In this document: piece after piece, positions 1-7,780 of the stretch
Layout: each line of letters begins with the position of its first letter
Numbering within the stretch: the stretch's first letter is position 1
Assembly: GCF_001956215.1 (NCBI RefSeq)
Contig: NZ_MRTQ01000031.1
Span: 1-49,461 of the forward strand
From: Paenibacillus sp. FSL R5-0490
GTDB taxonomy: Bacteria; Bacillota; Bacilli; Bacillales; Cytobacillaceae
Length of the DNA: 49,461 bases
Direction of reading: 5' to 3'
Notes under the pieces: model-generated
Database searches by the model: none
What the model saw: the letters and a program-made list of their open reading frames with translations, nothing else
What the model was told of the DNA's origin: nothing
Made by a program: the position numbers and the translations under genes

Positions 1-15
1 TTATAATACCACTTT

Positions 16-90
16 TCCGCAGTAGCTCAGTGGTAGAGCATTCGGCTGTTAACCGAACGGTCGCAGGTTCGAATCCTGCCTGCGGAGCCA
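16..90 (+). tRNA. tRNA-Asn (GTT)
   Basis: Complete cloverleaf with a 7-bp acceptor stem (TCCGCAG with CTGCGGA), anticodon GTT in the loop, TTCGAAT T-loop and encoded CCA. It is the first tRNA of an eight-gene cluster; upstream sequence may hold further genes outside the window. Confidence 0.97.
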
Positions 91-126
91 TTTTCATAAA
101 GCCCCTTATGGGAATTATGAGCTGCT

Positions 127-199
127 GCTTCCATAGCTCAGCAGGTAGAGCACTTCCATGGTAAGGAAGAGGTCACCGGTTCGAGCCCGGTTGGAAGCT
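127..199 (+). tRNA. tRNA-Thr (GGT)
   Basis: Acceptor stem GCTTCCA/TGGAAGC, anticodon GGT in loop ATGGTAA. The CCA end is not encoded (CTC follows the discriminator), so it must be added after transcription. A second Thr isoacceptor (TGT) lies at 387-462. Confidence 0.96.
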
Positions 200-226
200 C
201 TCTTAATGTAGACAACTAGAATACTA

Positions 227-301
227 GGCCCCTTGGTCAAGCGGTTAAGACACCGCCCTTTCACGGCGGTAACACGGGTTCGAATCCCGTAGGGGTCACC
301 A
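227..301 (+). tRNA. tRNA-Glu (TTC)
   Basis: Acceptor stem GGCCCCT/AGGGGTC with one G-U pair, anticodon stem CCGCC/GGCGG around loop CTTTCAC (anticodon TTC), CCA encoded. Confidence 0.96.
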
Positions 302-305
302 TAAT

Positions 306-381
306 GGAGGATTAGCTCAGCTGGGAGAGCATCTGCCTTACAAGCAGAGGGTCGGCGGTTCGATCCCGTCATCCTCCACCA
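306..381 (+). tRNA. tRNA-Val (TAC)
   Basis: Acceptor GGAGGAT/ATCCTCC, anticodon loop CTTACAA (anticodon TAC), CCA encoded. Four bases separate it from the preceding tRNA-Glu. Confidence 0.97.
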
Positions 382-386
382 TATTT

Positions 387-462
<76 letters not shown>

Positions 463-475
463 TTTGTTTGAGAAC

Positions 476-501
476 GAGCCATTAGCTCAGTCGGTAGAGC
501 A
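476..501 (+). pseudogene. 5' half of tRNA-Lys (truncated copy)
   Basis: These 26 bases are identical to the first 26 bases of the intact tRNA-Lys at 614-686 (acceptor 5' strand plus the whole D arm). After that the sequence departs: there is no anticodon arm in phase, no T arm and no 3' acceptor strand. It is a partial duplication or the remnant of a disrupted gene. It lies in line with the cluster and is probably transcribed with it, but it cannot make a tRNA. Confidence 0.85.
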
Positions 502-564
502 GATTGCAGCATCAGTGAGTTACTTCACCCGAATAGCAATCTGTGACAAAACACGCAGTGTTTT
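500..564 (+). repeat. Two inverted repeats behind the tRNA-Lys half
   Basis: CAGATTGC (500-507) and GCAATCTG (536-543) form a perfect 8-bp inverted repeat enclosing a smaller GTGA/TCAC pair. AAAACAC (548-554) and GTGTTTT (558-564) form a 7-bp hairpin with a 3-base loop. The first arm begins inside the truncated tRNA copy. Function unknown; it could be a processing structure or what remains of an inserted element. Confidence 0.6.
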
Positions 565-613
565 GGAACATCTGACTCAGCAGAATCAGGCTTTAGGAAA
601 CATCACTCATCAT

Positions 614-686
614 GAGCCATTAGCTCAGTCGGTAGAGCATCTGACTTTTAATCAGAGGGTCGAAGGTTCGAGTCCTTCATGGCTCA
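614..686 (+). tRNA. tRNA-Lys (TTT)
   Basis: Acceptor GAGCCAT/ATGGCTC, anticodon loop CTTTTAA (TTT), normal D and T arms. CCA is not encoded (CTT follows the discriminator A). Its 5' half is duplicated 138 bases upstream. Confidence 0.96.
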
Positions 687-753
687 CTTTATAGAAAAAC
701 GGAGACCTTGGGAATCGAATCCTGAAGGTCTTACTTGTAAATACAAATATGCT

Positions 754-828
754 GCGGAAGTAGTTCAGTGGTAGAACATCACCTTGCCAAGGTGGGGGTC
801 GCGGGTTCGAATCCCGTCTTCCGCTCCA
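754..828 (+). tRNA. tRNA-Gly (GCC)
   Basis: Acceptor GCGGAAG/CTTCCGC, anticodon loop TTGCCAA (GCC), CCA encoded. Confidence 0.97.
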
Positions 829-831
829 AAT

Positions 832-907
832 GGGGCCTTAGCTCAGCTGGGAGAGCGCCTGCTTTGCACGCAGGAGGTCAGCGGTTCGATCCCGCTAGGC
901 TCCACCA
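832..907 (+). tRNA. tRNA-Ala (TGC)
   Basis: Acceptor GGGGCCT/AGGCTCC, anticodon loop TTTGCAC (TGC), CCA encoded. Last gene of the tRNA cluster. Confidence 0.97.
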
Positions 908-923
908 GCATACATAATATACC

Positions 924-960
924 AATCCTTAAATCCGTGTGGTTTAAGGATTTTTTTTTT
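924..960 (+). terminator. Terminator of the tRNA cluster
   Basis: AATCCTTAAA (924-933) pairs with TTTAAGGATT (943-952) and is followed by a run of T to 960. Classic intrinsic terminator 17 bases after tRNA-Ala. Confidence 0.93.
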
Positions 961-1039
961 ATAAATATCGGAAAAATAGGACCTTCACCCCAGGCAGCCG
1001 TATATATATACACAATTTTGTCGAGTTGAGTCATGTGTT

Positions 1040-1053
1040 TGAAAGCGGTTAAA
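1040..1053 (+). promoter_or_regulatory. Possible CcpA site (cre) before rocF
   Basis: TGAAAGCGGTTAAA matches the cre consensus TGWAANCGNTNWCA at 13 of 14 positions and lies 34 bases before the rocF start, where it could block the promoter. Carbon catabolite control of arginine breakdown would make sense. The assignment is by motif only. Confidence 0.45.
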
Positions 1054-1087
1054 ATGTATATATGAAGGGAAAGGGAGGACTTGTATT

Positions 1088-1993
1088 ATGAATAGACAGA
1101 AATTATCGATAATTGGGATGCCGATGGATCTTGGCCAGATGAGACGCGGTGTGGATATGGGGCCAAGTGCGATTCGGTATGCCGGAGTGAATGAACGTTT
1201 AAAATGTTTATTTGAAGAAATCCATGATCAAGGCGATATTGCTATCGGCCGTCCGGAGGTTCAAATCGATCCAAATTCAAATCTTCGAAACTTACACCTT
1301 ATTGCTGAAAAAACAGAAATGCTTGCAGAAAAAGTTGATCACGCCATAAAAGACGGTTCTTTTCCATTAGTGCTCGGAGGCGACCATAGCATCGCGATTG
1401 GAACATTGGCAGGGGTATCAAAGCACTATACGAATCTTGGGGTAATCTGGTATGATGCCCATGGGGATTTAAATACTGCTGAGACGTCACCTTCAGGAAA
1501 CATTCATGGCATGCCGCTTGCTGTAAGCCTGGGTATGGGCCATCCGCTTTTAACCAATGTTGGGGGATATGGTCCAAAGGTTAAGCCCGAGAATATTGTT
1601 ATTATTGGGGCAAGGTCATTGGATGAAGGAGAACGGGAGCTTATTAAGGAAAAGGGCATTAAAGTGTACACCATGCATGAAATTGACCGACTTGGAATGA
1701 CAAAGGTTATGGAAGAGTCTATTACATATTTAAAAGAGAGAAATGCAGATGGTGTTCATCTGTCTCTTGATTTAGATGGGCTGGATCCGCATGATGCACC
1801 AGGTGTTGGAACTCCGGTTATTGGCGGCATCAGCTACCGTGAAAGCCACTTGGCCATGGAGATGCTTGCAGAAGCACAAATCATTACATCGGCTGAATTT
1901 GTAGAGGTTAATCCTATTTTGGATGACAAGAACAAAACAGCTACTGTAGCAGTTGCGCTTATGGGTTCACTATTTGGCGAGAAGCTTCTATAA
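1088..1993 (+). CDS. rocF: Arginase
   Basis: Hydrolyses L-arginine to ornithine and urea in the cytoplasm, the first step of the arginine catabolic route. The 301-residue protein has the manganese-binding signatures in order: GGDHS (about residue 98), DAHGD (about 124) and DLDGLDPHDAPG (about 228). The length is normal for bacterial arginase (about 300). GGGAGG precedes the ATG by about 9 bases. It stands alone between the tRNA cluster and a strong bidirectional terminator. In B. subtilis rocF is in a sigma-L operon; no clear -24/-12 element is seen here, but a cre-like site overlaps the upstream region. Confidence 0.95.
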   Translation: MNRQKLSIIGMPMDLGQMRRGVDMGPSAIRYAGVNERLKCLFEEIHDQGDIAIGRPEVQIDPNSNLRNLHLIAEKTEMLAEKVDHAIKDGSFPLVLGGDHSIAIGTLAGVSKHYTNLGVIWYDAHGDLNTAETSPSGNIHGMPLAVSLGMGHPLLTNVGGYGPKVKPENIVIIGARSLDEGERELIKEKGIKVYTMHEIDRLGMTKVMEESITYLKERNADGVHLSLDLDGLDPHDAPGVGTPVIGGISYRESHLAMEMLAEAQIITSAEFVEVNPILDDKNKTATVAVALMGSLFGEKLL

Positions 1994-2006
1994 TAAAGGA
2001 AAATAA

Positions 2007-2044
2007 AAATGAGCAGAACATAGACAAGTTCTGCTCATTTTTTT
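2007..2044. terminator. Bidirectional terminator between rocF and the Spo0E-like gene
   Basis: AAATGAGCAGAAC (2007-2019) pairs with GTTCTGCTCATTT (2028-2040) and is followed by T to 2044. On the opposite strand the same stem contains the stop codon of the small convergent gene and is followed by an A/T-rich stretch. Confidence 0.88.
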
Positions 2045-2193
2045 GCTGTAAGTGTATAATATTTATTTAGAAGTTCATCGAGTTTAATGCTGACATCAAC
2101 TACCATGTGATCTGTAAAAGATCCGGAAGCTGCTAATTGAATCATTCTTGTCCGGCAGTCCTCAATATCTCTCAATAATTCCTTAACACACAC
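2035..2193 (-). CDS. Spo0E-like aspartyl-phosphate phosphatase, 52 aa
   Basis: Small protein with the sequence pattern of the Spo0E family: two short helices, a central LAASGSFTDHMVVDVSIKLD segment, then ELLNKYY. It contains the family's S-x-K-L-D type motif (SIKLD). Characterised members dephosphorylate Spo0A-P and delay sporulation; several paralogues of about 45-60 aa are common in Bacillaceae. The start is GTG at 2191-2193, with AAAAGGG 9 bases upstream; no ATG start fits the conserved N-terminus. The stop lies inside the rocF terminator stem. Which Spo0E paralogue it is cannot be told from the sequence. Confidence 0.8.
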   Translation of the reverse strand: MCVKELLRDIEDCRTRMIQLAASGSFTDHMVVDVSIKLDELLNKYYTLTAKK

Positions 2194-2307
2194 CGTAACC
2201 AACCCTTTTCAATAAATTTAGTACTTTTATACCCTAAAAGAAAAAAATTAAACCAGAATAAGTAAAAATTTGCTAATATAGAAATTGAATGTTTTTTTAA
2301 TTAAAAC

Positions 2308-2333
2308 GAAACCTTTTCCGCTATCGATTCGTA
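2308..2333 (+). promoter_or_regulatory. Sigma-W type autoregulatory promoter of sigW
   Basis: GAAAC (2308-2312) and CGTA (2330-2333) are separated by 17 bases, close to the ECF sigma-W consensus TGAAAC-N16-CGTA, 36 bases before the sigW start. sigW is known to drive its own operon in B. subtilis. Confidence 0.75.
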
Positions 2334-2368
2334 TTATCGATTAGCCGCACTGGAGCGGAGGTAAAAAA

Positions 2369-2932
2369 ATGGAGACAATCGTAAAGAAGAGGATAAAGCA
2401 AGTATTAAAAGGCGACCAGGATGCTTATGCTGAAGTTGTTGAAATATACAAAGATAAAGTTTTTCAGATTTGCTACAGAATGCTGGGAAACAGGCATGAG
2501 GCGGAGGATATCGCTCAAGAGGCCTTCTTAAGAGCTTATGTAAATATTGCCAGCTTTAATATTGACTTGAAATTTTCCACATGGCTCTATCGGATTGCCA
2601 CTAACCTTTGTATAGACAGAATCAGAAAAAAGAAACCTGATTATTATCTGGATGCAGAGGTCGCCGGAACGGATGGACTGAACATGTATTCTCAAATCGC
2701 TTCAGATGCGAGGCTGCCGGAGGATGATGTAGAAAGCTTGGAACTGCAGGAAACAATCCAAAGAGAAATCTCGAAGCTTCCTGAGAAATATCGTTCGGTT
2801 ATTGTTTTAAAATATATTGAAGAATTATCGCTGAACGAGATCAGTGAAACACTCGATCTTCCATTGGGAACCGTAAAGACCCGGATTCACCGGGGCCGGG
2901 AAGCTCTTAGAAATCAATTAAGATATGTTTAA
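2369..2932 (+). CDS. sigW: ECF RNA polymerase sigma factor SigW
   Basis: Extracytoplasmic-function sigma factor that directs RNA polymerase to envelope-stress and antimicrobial-resistance genes. The 187 residues show region 2 (about 20-90; NRHEAEDIAQEAFLRAY and FSTWLYRIATNLCIDRIRKK) and region 4 (about 130-180; LPEKYRSVIVLKYIEELSLNEI with LPLGTVKTRIHRGREALR). GGAGCGGAGG precedes the ATG. It is followed 8 bases later by its anti-sigma gene. The neighbourhood rocF-sigW-rsiW-cdaA-cdaR-glmM-glmS is the same as in B. subtilis, which supports SigW over other ECF factors. Confidence 0.95.
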   Translation: METIVKKRIKQVLKGDQDAYAEVVEIYKDKVFQICYRMLGNRHEAEDIAQEAFLRAYVNIASFNIDLKFSTWLYRIATNLCIDRIRKKKPDYYLDAEVAGTDGLNMYSQIASDARLPEDDVESLELQETIQREISKLPEKYRSVIVLKYIEELSLNEISETLDLPLGTVKTRIHRGREALRNQLRYV

Positions 2933-2949
2933 TAAAGAGGGTGAGAACT

Positions 2950-3585
2950 TTGAAATGTCCAGCAGAAATGGTTGTTTATATGCACGAGTACCTAGATGAA
3001 GAGATCTCAGCCGAACATGAGAAGGAATTAAGGGCACATCTGCAAACCTGCGTGGAGTGTCAAACTCATTTCCATGAATTAAAGAAAACGATCGCTTTAG
3101 TCCAAAGCACTTCACATATACAGGCACCTGAAAATTTCACGGCAAATGTTATGGCGAAATTGCCAAAAGAAAAACGGAAAGTCGGGGTTCAGCGCTGGTT
3201 CAGGCATCATCCGCTTTTAACGGCGGCGTCACTCTTTCTTGTTCTGATGATGGGAAGCCTCGCCTCTTCCTGGGATCAGGATCACCAATTATCCGTTTCT
3301 AAGCAGCCGAACCTTGTGGTGCAAAACGATAAGGTGATTGTACCTGAAGGTGAAGTGGTAAAAGGTGATGTAGTGGTTAAGAACGGCGACTTGGAAATTC
3401 AGGGCGAGATCGAGGGGAATGTTACGGTCATCAATGGCCAGCAGTATATGGCTTCGGCCGGCAAGGTTACTGGAGAAATCGAAGAGGTTGATGCCATATT
3501 CGAATGGCTGTGGTATCACATCAAAACGGCAGCTAAGGATGCTGTAAATGTCTTTGAAACCGGAGAGACAGACAAAGAAAAGTAG
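2950..3585 (+). CDS. rsiW: Anti-sigma-W factor RsiW
   Basis: Single-pass membrane protein that holds SigW inactive until cleaved by site-1 protease and RasP. The zinc-binding anti-sigma motif H-x3-C-x2-C is visible (HLQTCVEC, about residue 32-40). One hydrophobic segment (HPLLTAASLFLVLMMGSLAS) lies near residue 90, followed by an outside domain with repeated VVVKNGDLEIQGEIEGNVTV-like beta strands. TTG at 2950 is chosen as the start because AGAGGGTG lies the right distance upstream; the GTG at 2941 lies inside that ribosome-binding sequence. This gives 211 residues. It is co-transcribed with sigW. Confidence 0.9.
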   Translation: MKCPAEMVVYMHEYLDEEISAEHEKELRAHLQTCVECQTHFHELKKTIALVQSTSHIQAPENFTANVMAKLPKEKRKVGVQRWFRHHPLLTAASLFLVLMMGSLASSWDQDHQLSVSKQPNLVVQNDKVIVPEGEVVKGDVVVKNGDLEIQGEIEGNVTVINGQQYMASAGKVTGEIEEVDAIFEWLWYHIKTAAKDAVNVFETGETDKEK

Positions 3586-3597
3586 TCAATAATATAG

Positions 3598-3627
3598 AGA
3601 ATCCCTGCTATAAAGCAGGGATTCTTA
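3598..3627 (+). terminator. Hairpin after rsiW, weak terminator
   Basis: AGAATCCCTGC (3598-3608) pairs with GCAGGGATTCT (3615-3625), a perfect 11-bp stem, but only TTAG follows instead of a T run. It may terminate partly or protect the sigW-rsiW mRNA end. Confidence 0.6.
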
Positions 3628-3678
3628 GTATGCAAATGACAATGCTGAATTTTCCAGATGGCATATGCTGTTTCAAAA

Positions 3679-3706
3679 TTGGAATTAGCGATGAATATGA
3701 TATAAT
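3679..3706 (+). promoter_or_regulatory. Sigma-A promoter of cdaA
   Basis: TTGGAA (3679-3684), a 16-base spacer and TATAAT (3701-3706), 66 bases before the cdaA start. Confidence 0.65.
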
Positions 3707-3771
3707 ATGAAAGTTACATAAAGGAACATTAGGCATTTTTGCTTTTGAAATATATATTTGGAGGAAGGATA

Positions 3772-4599
3772 ATGTCGTTTGCGGATTTCTCTATTTTGAA
3801 ATTGTTGGCTAATACAATAGACATTCTCCTTGTCTGGTACGTCATCTATAAACTCATAATGATTGTTAAAGGAACAAAGGCTGTCCAATTGCTGAAGGGG
3901 ATTTTTGTCATTATCCTGGTTAAAGTAGCAAGCGACAAGTTCCATCTGCAAACATTAGGATGGATGATGGAGCAAGTGCTTTTATGGGGATTTCTGGCCA
4001 TCATAATCATTTTCCAGCCAGAGCTGCGAAGAGCACTGGAGCAATTGGGAAGAGGAAGGTTCTTCTCAAGGACTGCTAATCAGGAGGAGGAAAATCAGGA
4101 GAAACTGGTCGAGTCTATTGCGAAGGCTGTAGATTATATGGCTAAACGGCGCATTGGTGCGCTAATTTCAGTTGAGCGGGAAACAGGGCTGAACGATTAT
4201 ATTGAAACCGGTATTGGGCTGGATTCCAGAATTTCATCTGAGCTCCTGATTAATATATTTATACCGAATACACCGCTGCATGATGGGGCCGTTATTATTC
4301 AAAAGAATTGTGTGGCGGCAGCAGCCTGTTATTTGCCTTTGTCAGAAAGTCCTTTCATTTCAAAAGAACTGGGCACCAGACATAGGGCTGCTTTAGGCAT
4401 AAGTGAAGTAACTGACAGCATTACCATTATCGTTTCTGAGGAAACAGGAAGTGTTTCCTTAACCAAAAACGGGGAGCTGCACCGTGACTTAAAGGCTGAG
4501 GCATTTAAAGATATGCTTTCAAGTGAATTGCTTGTTCAGCAGAAAATAAAGCAGACTTCTTCAGGTCTTTGGAACTGGAGGGGGAAAAAGAATGGATAA
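3772..4599 (+). CDS. cdaA: Diadenylate cyclase CdaA (membrane type)
   Basis: Makes the essential messenger c-di-AMP from two ATP. The N-terminus has three hydrophobic segments (about residues 5-90), then a DAC domain with both catalytic signatures: DGA in PLHDGAVII (about residue 170) and RHR in GTRHRAALGI (about 205). ATG at 3772 is the start because GGAGGAAGG lies just upstream; an in-frame upstream codon at 3739 has no such site. The product is 275 residues, as usual for CdaA. It overlaps cdaR by 8 bases, fitting translational coupling and the known CdaA-CdaR complex. Confidence 0.95.
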   Translation: MSFADFSILKLLANTIDILLVWYVIYKLIMIVKGTKAVQLLKGIFVIILVKVASDKFHLQTLGWMMEQVLLWGFLAIIIIFQPELRRALEQLGRGRFFSRTANQEEENQEKLVESIAKAVDYMAKRRIGALISVERETGLNDYIETGIGLDSRISSELLINIFIPNTPLHDGAVIIQKNCVAAAACYLPLSESPFISKELGTRHRAALGISEVTDSITIIVSEETGSVSLTKNGELHRDLKAEAFKDMLSSELLVQQKIKQTSSGLWNWRGKKNG

Positions 4600-5914
4600 G
4601 TTAATTGATAAAATGGTAGACACCCGCTGGTTTATGAAGATTGTTGCCTTGATTCTTGCCCTTTTTCTTTTTGACTCTGTGTATGATGCAGATAAGGAAT
4701 TAAAGGAAATAAATGTTCCGGGCCAGCAGGATTCAGCCATTATTGAAGATGTCCCGGTGAAAAGCTATTATGATACGGAAAACCTGGTCGTAACCGGTAC
4801 ACCGGATACAGTTGATTTGAGTTTGGAGGGCCCAAAAAGTCACCTTGAGTCAGCGAAAAAACAGCAGAACTTTGAAGTATATGTAGATTTGACAGATGCA
4901 GAAATTGGCTCGCAAAGAGTAGAAATTAAGATTCGTGATATCTCAGATAAACTGGATGTGACCATTAATCCTCAATATGCAGATGTGACCGTCCACGAAA
5001 AAGTCACCCAGGAATTTAAAGTGGATGCAGAATTTAATAACAGCCTTCTTGGTGAGGGCTATACGGCTGAAGCGGCATCTGCAGAACCAAAGACGGTTAA
5101 AATCACGGGAGCCAAAGAAGTAATCGAGCGGATCAGTTTTGTTAAAGCAACTCTTGATGTCAAGGGTCCTATAACCGAGACAATCGCTGATGATGCAACA
5201 GTCAGGGTATTGGACCGTGAGATGAATAAGCTTGATGTCATTGTGGAGCCTCAGGCCATTCGGGTAACAGTTCCGGTTAAGCAGTTAAGCAAGACGGTGC
5301 CGGTTACGATCGTCCGGAACGGGGAAACGCAAGATGGGGTAACCATTAATTCGATTAAACTTGATGTTAATGAGGCTTCTATAACGGGCCGGGAAGATAT
5401 TTTGAATGAAACTGAAAGTGTCAGGGTAGAGGTAGATGTCAGCAAGATTGAGAAAGATACTGTGCTAACCCTGCCGGTTATTATTCCGGATGGCATTTCA
5501 GCAGTAGATCCTAAAACAGTGAAGGCGTCCATTGACGTCAGCACTGAGGAAAATGCAGGAAAAGAAGAAGAGGAAAACACAGAGGAGCCTGCCGAAGAAA
5601 CACAGGCACAGGCACAGGATCAGGAGGTAACCAAGACCTTTTCCAGCCTTGCCATTAACTTAGCCGGCTTATCAGAAGAATATGAAGCGGCCCTTAAAAC
5701 TCCTGCTTCCGGAAGGACAAGTATTACGGTTACCGGGAAAAGCAGCAGAGTTCAGGATCTCAAAGCGGACGATTTTAATCTGTATTTGAGCCTGGCAGAC
5801 CTTGGAGAAGGTGACCATGAGGTGCCAATCAATGTAGACGGCCCTTCAGGTGTGGATATAAAGCCTGATGCAGGTAAAGCGACCATAACGATAACAAAAA
5901 AAGAAGAAGCTTAG
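4592..5914 (+). CDS. cdaR: CdaA regulatory protein CdaR (YbbR)
   Basis: Membrane-anchored regulator that binds CdaA and tunes c-di-AMP synthesis. An N-terminal membrane segment (about residues 14-30, [19 protein letters not shown]) is followed by YbbR-type beta-rich repeats, recognisable by recurring V-x-V-x-K and ITG(A/R)E(D/E) elements. An acidic linker near residues 325-350 separates the last repeat. The 440 residues are within the family range. Located between cdaA and glmM, as in B. subtilis, Listeria and Staphylococcus, where these three proteins interact. Confidence 0.93.
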   Translation: MDKLIDKMVDTRWFMKIVALILALFLFDSVYDADKELKEINVPGQQDSAIIEDVPVKSYYDTENLVVTGTPDTVDLSLEGPKSHLESAKKQQNFEVYVDLTDAEIGSQRVEIKIRDISDKLDVTINPQYADVTVHEKVTQEFKVDAEFNNSLLGEGYTAEAASAEPKTVKITGAKEVIERISFVKATLDVKGPITETIADDATVRVLDREMNKLDVIVEPQAIRVTVPVKQLSKTVPVTIVRNGETQDGVTINSIKLDVNEASITGREDILNETESVRVEVDVSKIEKDTVLTLPVIIPDGISAVDPKTVKASIDVSTEENAGKEEEENTEEPAEETQAQAQDQEVTKTFSSLAINLAGLSEEYEAALKTPASGRTSITVTGKSSRVQDLKADDFNLYLSLADLGEGDHEVPINVDGPSGVDIKPDAGKATITITKKEEA

Positions 5915-5948
5915 TATAGTTTTTAAAGTTAGAAGGAGCGATTATAAA

Positions 5949-7298
5949 ATGGGTAAATATTTCGGTACAGATGGAGTACGCGGAGTTGCAAATAGTGAAT
6001 TGACACCGGAGCTGGCCTTTAAGCTGGGCCGTTTTGGAGGTTATGTATTAACGAAAGACCATGATCGTCCGAAAGTATTAATCGGCCGGGATACCCGTAT
6101 ATCAGGCCATATGCTGGAAGGCGCACTTGTAGCAGGGCTATTATCAATTGGAGCAGAAGTTATGCGCCTTGGAGTCATTTCAACGCCTGGTGTTGCGTAT
6201 TTAACAAAAGCATTGGGGGCAGAGGCTGGAGTCATGATTTCTGCTTCTCATAATCCGGTTGAAGATAACGGAATCAAGTTCTTTGGCCCGGATGGGTTTA
6301 AGCTTTCCGATGATCAGGAAGCGGAAATTGAGGAATTAATGGATATGGCAGAAGATCAGCTTCCAAGACCAGTCGGAGGAAGCCTGGGGCAGGTAAATGA
6401 TTACTTTGAAGGCGGACAGAAATATCTTCAATACTTAAAGCAGACAGTTGATGAAGATTTCTCCGGCATTCACATTGCGCTTGATTGCGCGCATGGAGCT
6501 ACTTCGCCGCTTGCAACGCACTTATTTGCTGACCTTGATGCAGATCTATCCATGATGGGCGCATCTCCTAATGGCTTAAATATCAATGCAGGAGTCGGAT
6601 CTACTCATCCTGAGGCACTATCTGCCTTTGTAAAGGAAAGAGAAGCAGATGTTGGTTTGGCTTTTGACGGAGACGGAGACCGTTTGATCGCTATTGATGA
6701 AAATGGCGATATTGTGGATGGAGACCAAATCATGTATATTTGCGGAAAATACATGAAAGAACAGGGAAGACTTAAGCAGAACACAGTCGTTTCTACTGTC
6801 ATGAGCAATCTTGGTTTCTATAAAGGACTGGAAGCCAACGGGGTCGAAAGTGTGCAGACAGCTGTAGGTGACCGCTATGTTGTGGAAGAAATGAAGAAGA
6901 ATGGCTATAACCTTGGCGGAGAACAGTCAGGACATATTATTTTCCTTGACTACATCACTACAGGAGATGGACTTTTGACTGGGCTTCAGCTTGTGAACAT
7001 TATGAAGGTAACTAAAAAGCCATTATCTGAGCTTGCAAACGAAATGAAGAAATTCCCGCAGAAGCTTGTGAATATCCGTGTAACAGACAAGCATCATGTG
7101 ACAGACAATGAAAAAGTGAAAGCAGTCATTGCACAGGTTGAAGAAGAAATGAACGGAAACGGCCGCATTCTTGTCCGTCCTTCCGGAACAGAGCCGCTGG
7201 TCCGTGTCATGGCAGAAGCGCCAACAGGTGAACTATGTGCTTCATATGTAGAGCGCATTGCTGCTGTTGTTGAGAGTGAAATGGGATTAAAAGAGTAA
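5949..7298 (+). CDS. glmM: Phosphoglucosamine mutase
   Basis: Converts glucosamine-6-phosphate to glucosamine-1-phosphate on the way to UDP-GlcNAc for peptidoglycan. The active-site phosphoserine loop is SASHNP (Ser100), the metal-binding loop is DGDGDR (about residue 241) and the C-terminal phosphate loop is [11 protein letters not shown] (about 410). At 449 residues it has full length. AGAAGGAG precedes the ATG. In several Firmicutes GlmM binds CdaA and lowers c-di-AMP synthesis, and the gene order here agrees. Confidence 0.97.
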   Translation: MGKYFGTDGVRGVANSELTPELAFKLGRFGGYVLTKDHDRPKVLIGRDTRISGHMLEGALVAGLLSIGAEVMRLGVISTPGVAYLTKALGAEAGVMISASHNPVEDNGIKFFGPDGFKLSDDQEAEIEELMDMAEDQLPRPVGGSLGQVNDYFEGGQKYLQYLKQTVDEDFSGIHIALDCAHGATSPLATHLFADLDADLSMMGASPNGLNINAGVGSTHPEALSAFVKEREADVGLAFDGDGDRLIAIDENGDIVDGDQIMYICGKYMKEQGRLKQNTVVSTVMSNLGFYKGLEANGVESVQTAVGDRYVVEEMKKNGYNLGGEQSGHIIFLDYITTGDGLLTGLQLVNIMKVTKKPLSELANEMKKFPQKLVNIRVTDKHHVTDNEKVKAVIAQVEEEMNGNGRILVRPSGTEPLVRVMAEAPTGELCASYVERIAAVVESEMGLKE

Positions 7299-7310
7299 AA
7301 AGCACAATTC

Positions 7311-7352
7311 ATATGCATAAGGGAACTCCTGAGCTCCCTTATGCATATTTTT
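7311..7352 (+). terminator. Terminator of the cdaA-cdaR-glmM operon
   Basis: ATATGCATAAGGGA (7311-7324) pairs with TCCCTTATGCATAT (7335-7348), a 14-bp perfect stem followed by TTTT. Confidence 0.88.
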
Positions 7353-7390
7353 ATATATGGCAGCTTCCATCTTTTCTATATCCCTATTTG

Positions 7391-7419
7391 TTGACGGAAG
7401 TCTGACTTTGATGTATGAT
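7391..7419 (+). promoter_or_regulatory. Sigma-A promoter of glmS
   Basis: TTGACG (7391-7396), 17-base spacer, TATGAT (7414-7419). It lies about 80 bases before the ribozyme cleavage site, so glmS has its own promoter separate from glmM. Confidence 0.75.
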
Positions 7420-7497
7420 AATCCTGTTTTTGTATTTAAGAATACAGGACATCCTTATTCAAGAAGAGAAAGGTGGATAGTGAGAGAGAATAGTAAT

Positions 7498-7655
7498 TTA
7501 AAGCGCCTGAACTGATCCTGGACGTATGGATTAGTTGACGAGGAGGAGGTTTATCGAATGTTCGGCGGATGCCTCCCGGTTGAAAGCACAACCGATGATT
7601 TCTTCTTTAAAACATTCAGGCAACTGAATGGACAAAGAGAAGGGAATGCTAAATT
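7498..7655 (+). ncRNA. glmS ribozyme-riboswitch
   Basis: Self-cleaving RNA activated by glucosamine-6-phosphate. The conserved core is visible: GCGCCTGAACTG from 7503 (cleavage expected between A7502 and G7503), GTTGACGAGGA (about 7534), TTCGGCGGATGCCTCCCGG (7561-7579) and AGAGAAGGGAATGCT at the 3' side (7636-7650). These match the B. subtilis glmS leader. Cleavage exposes the downstream mRNA to RNase J and lowers GlmS when the product is abundant. Confidence 0.95.
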
Positions 7656-7720
7656 TAAGAAGCGCTCTTCTAAGAGGCTGTTATGCCCCTCAGAGCAGCG
7701 TATATAAAAAAAACAGAGAT

Positions 7721-7758
7721 AAGGGGCAGGACTGCCCCGAAAAGGCTTCTTGCCCCTT
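7721..7758 (+). promoter_or_regulatory. Alternative hairpins between ribozyme and glmS
   Basis: AAGGGGCA (7721-7728) can pair with TGCCCCTT (7751-7758), or GGGGCA (7723-7728) with TGCCCC (7733-7738). The two foldings exclude one another. The larger hairpin ends just before the GGAGG at 7767. A late terminator is unlikely because no T run follows; it may shape translation or mRNA decay. Confidence 0.5.
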
Positions 7759-7780
7759 CATTATTAGGAGGAAAAGAAGT

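Noticed and set aside
7628..7780. N-terminal extension of GlmS
   Set aside because: GlmS needs Cys right after the initiator Met for catalysis; the extension is leader RNA behind the ribozyme and has no ribosome site.
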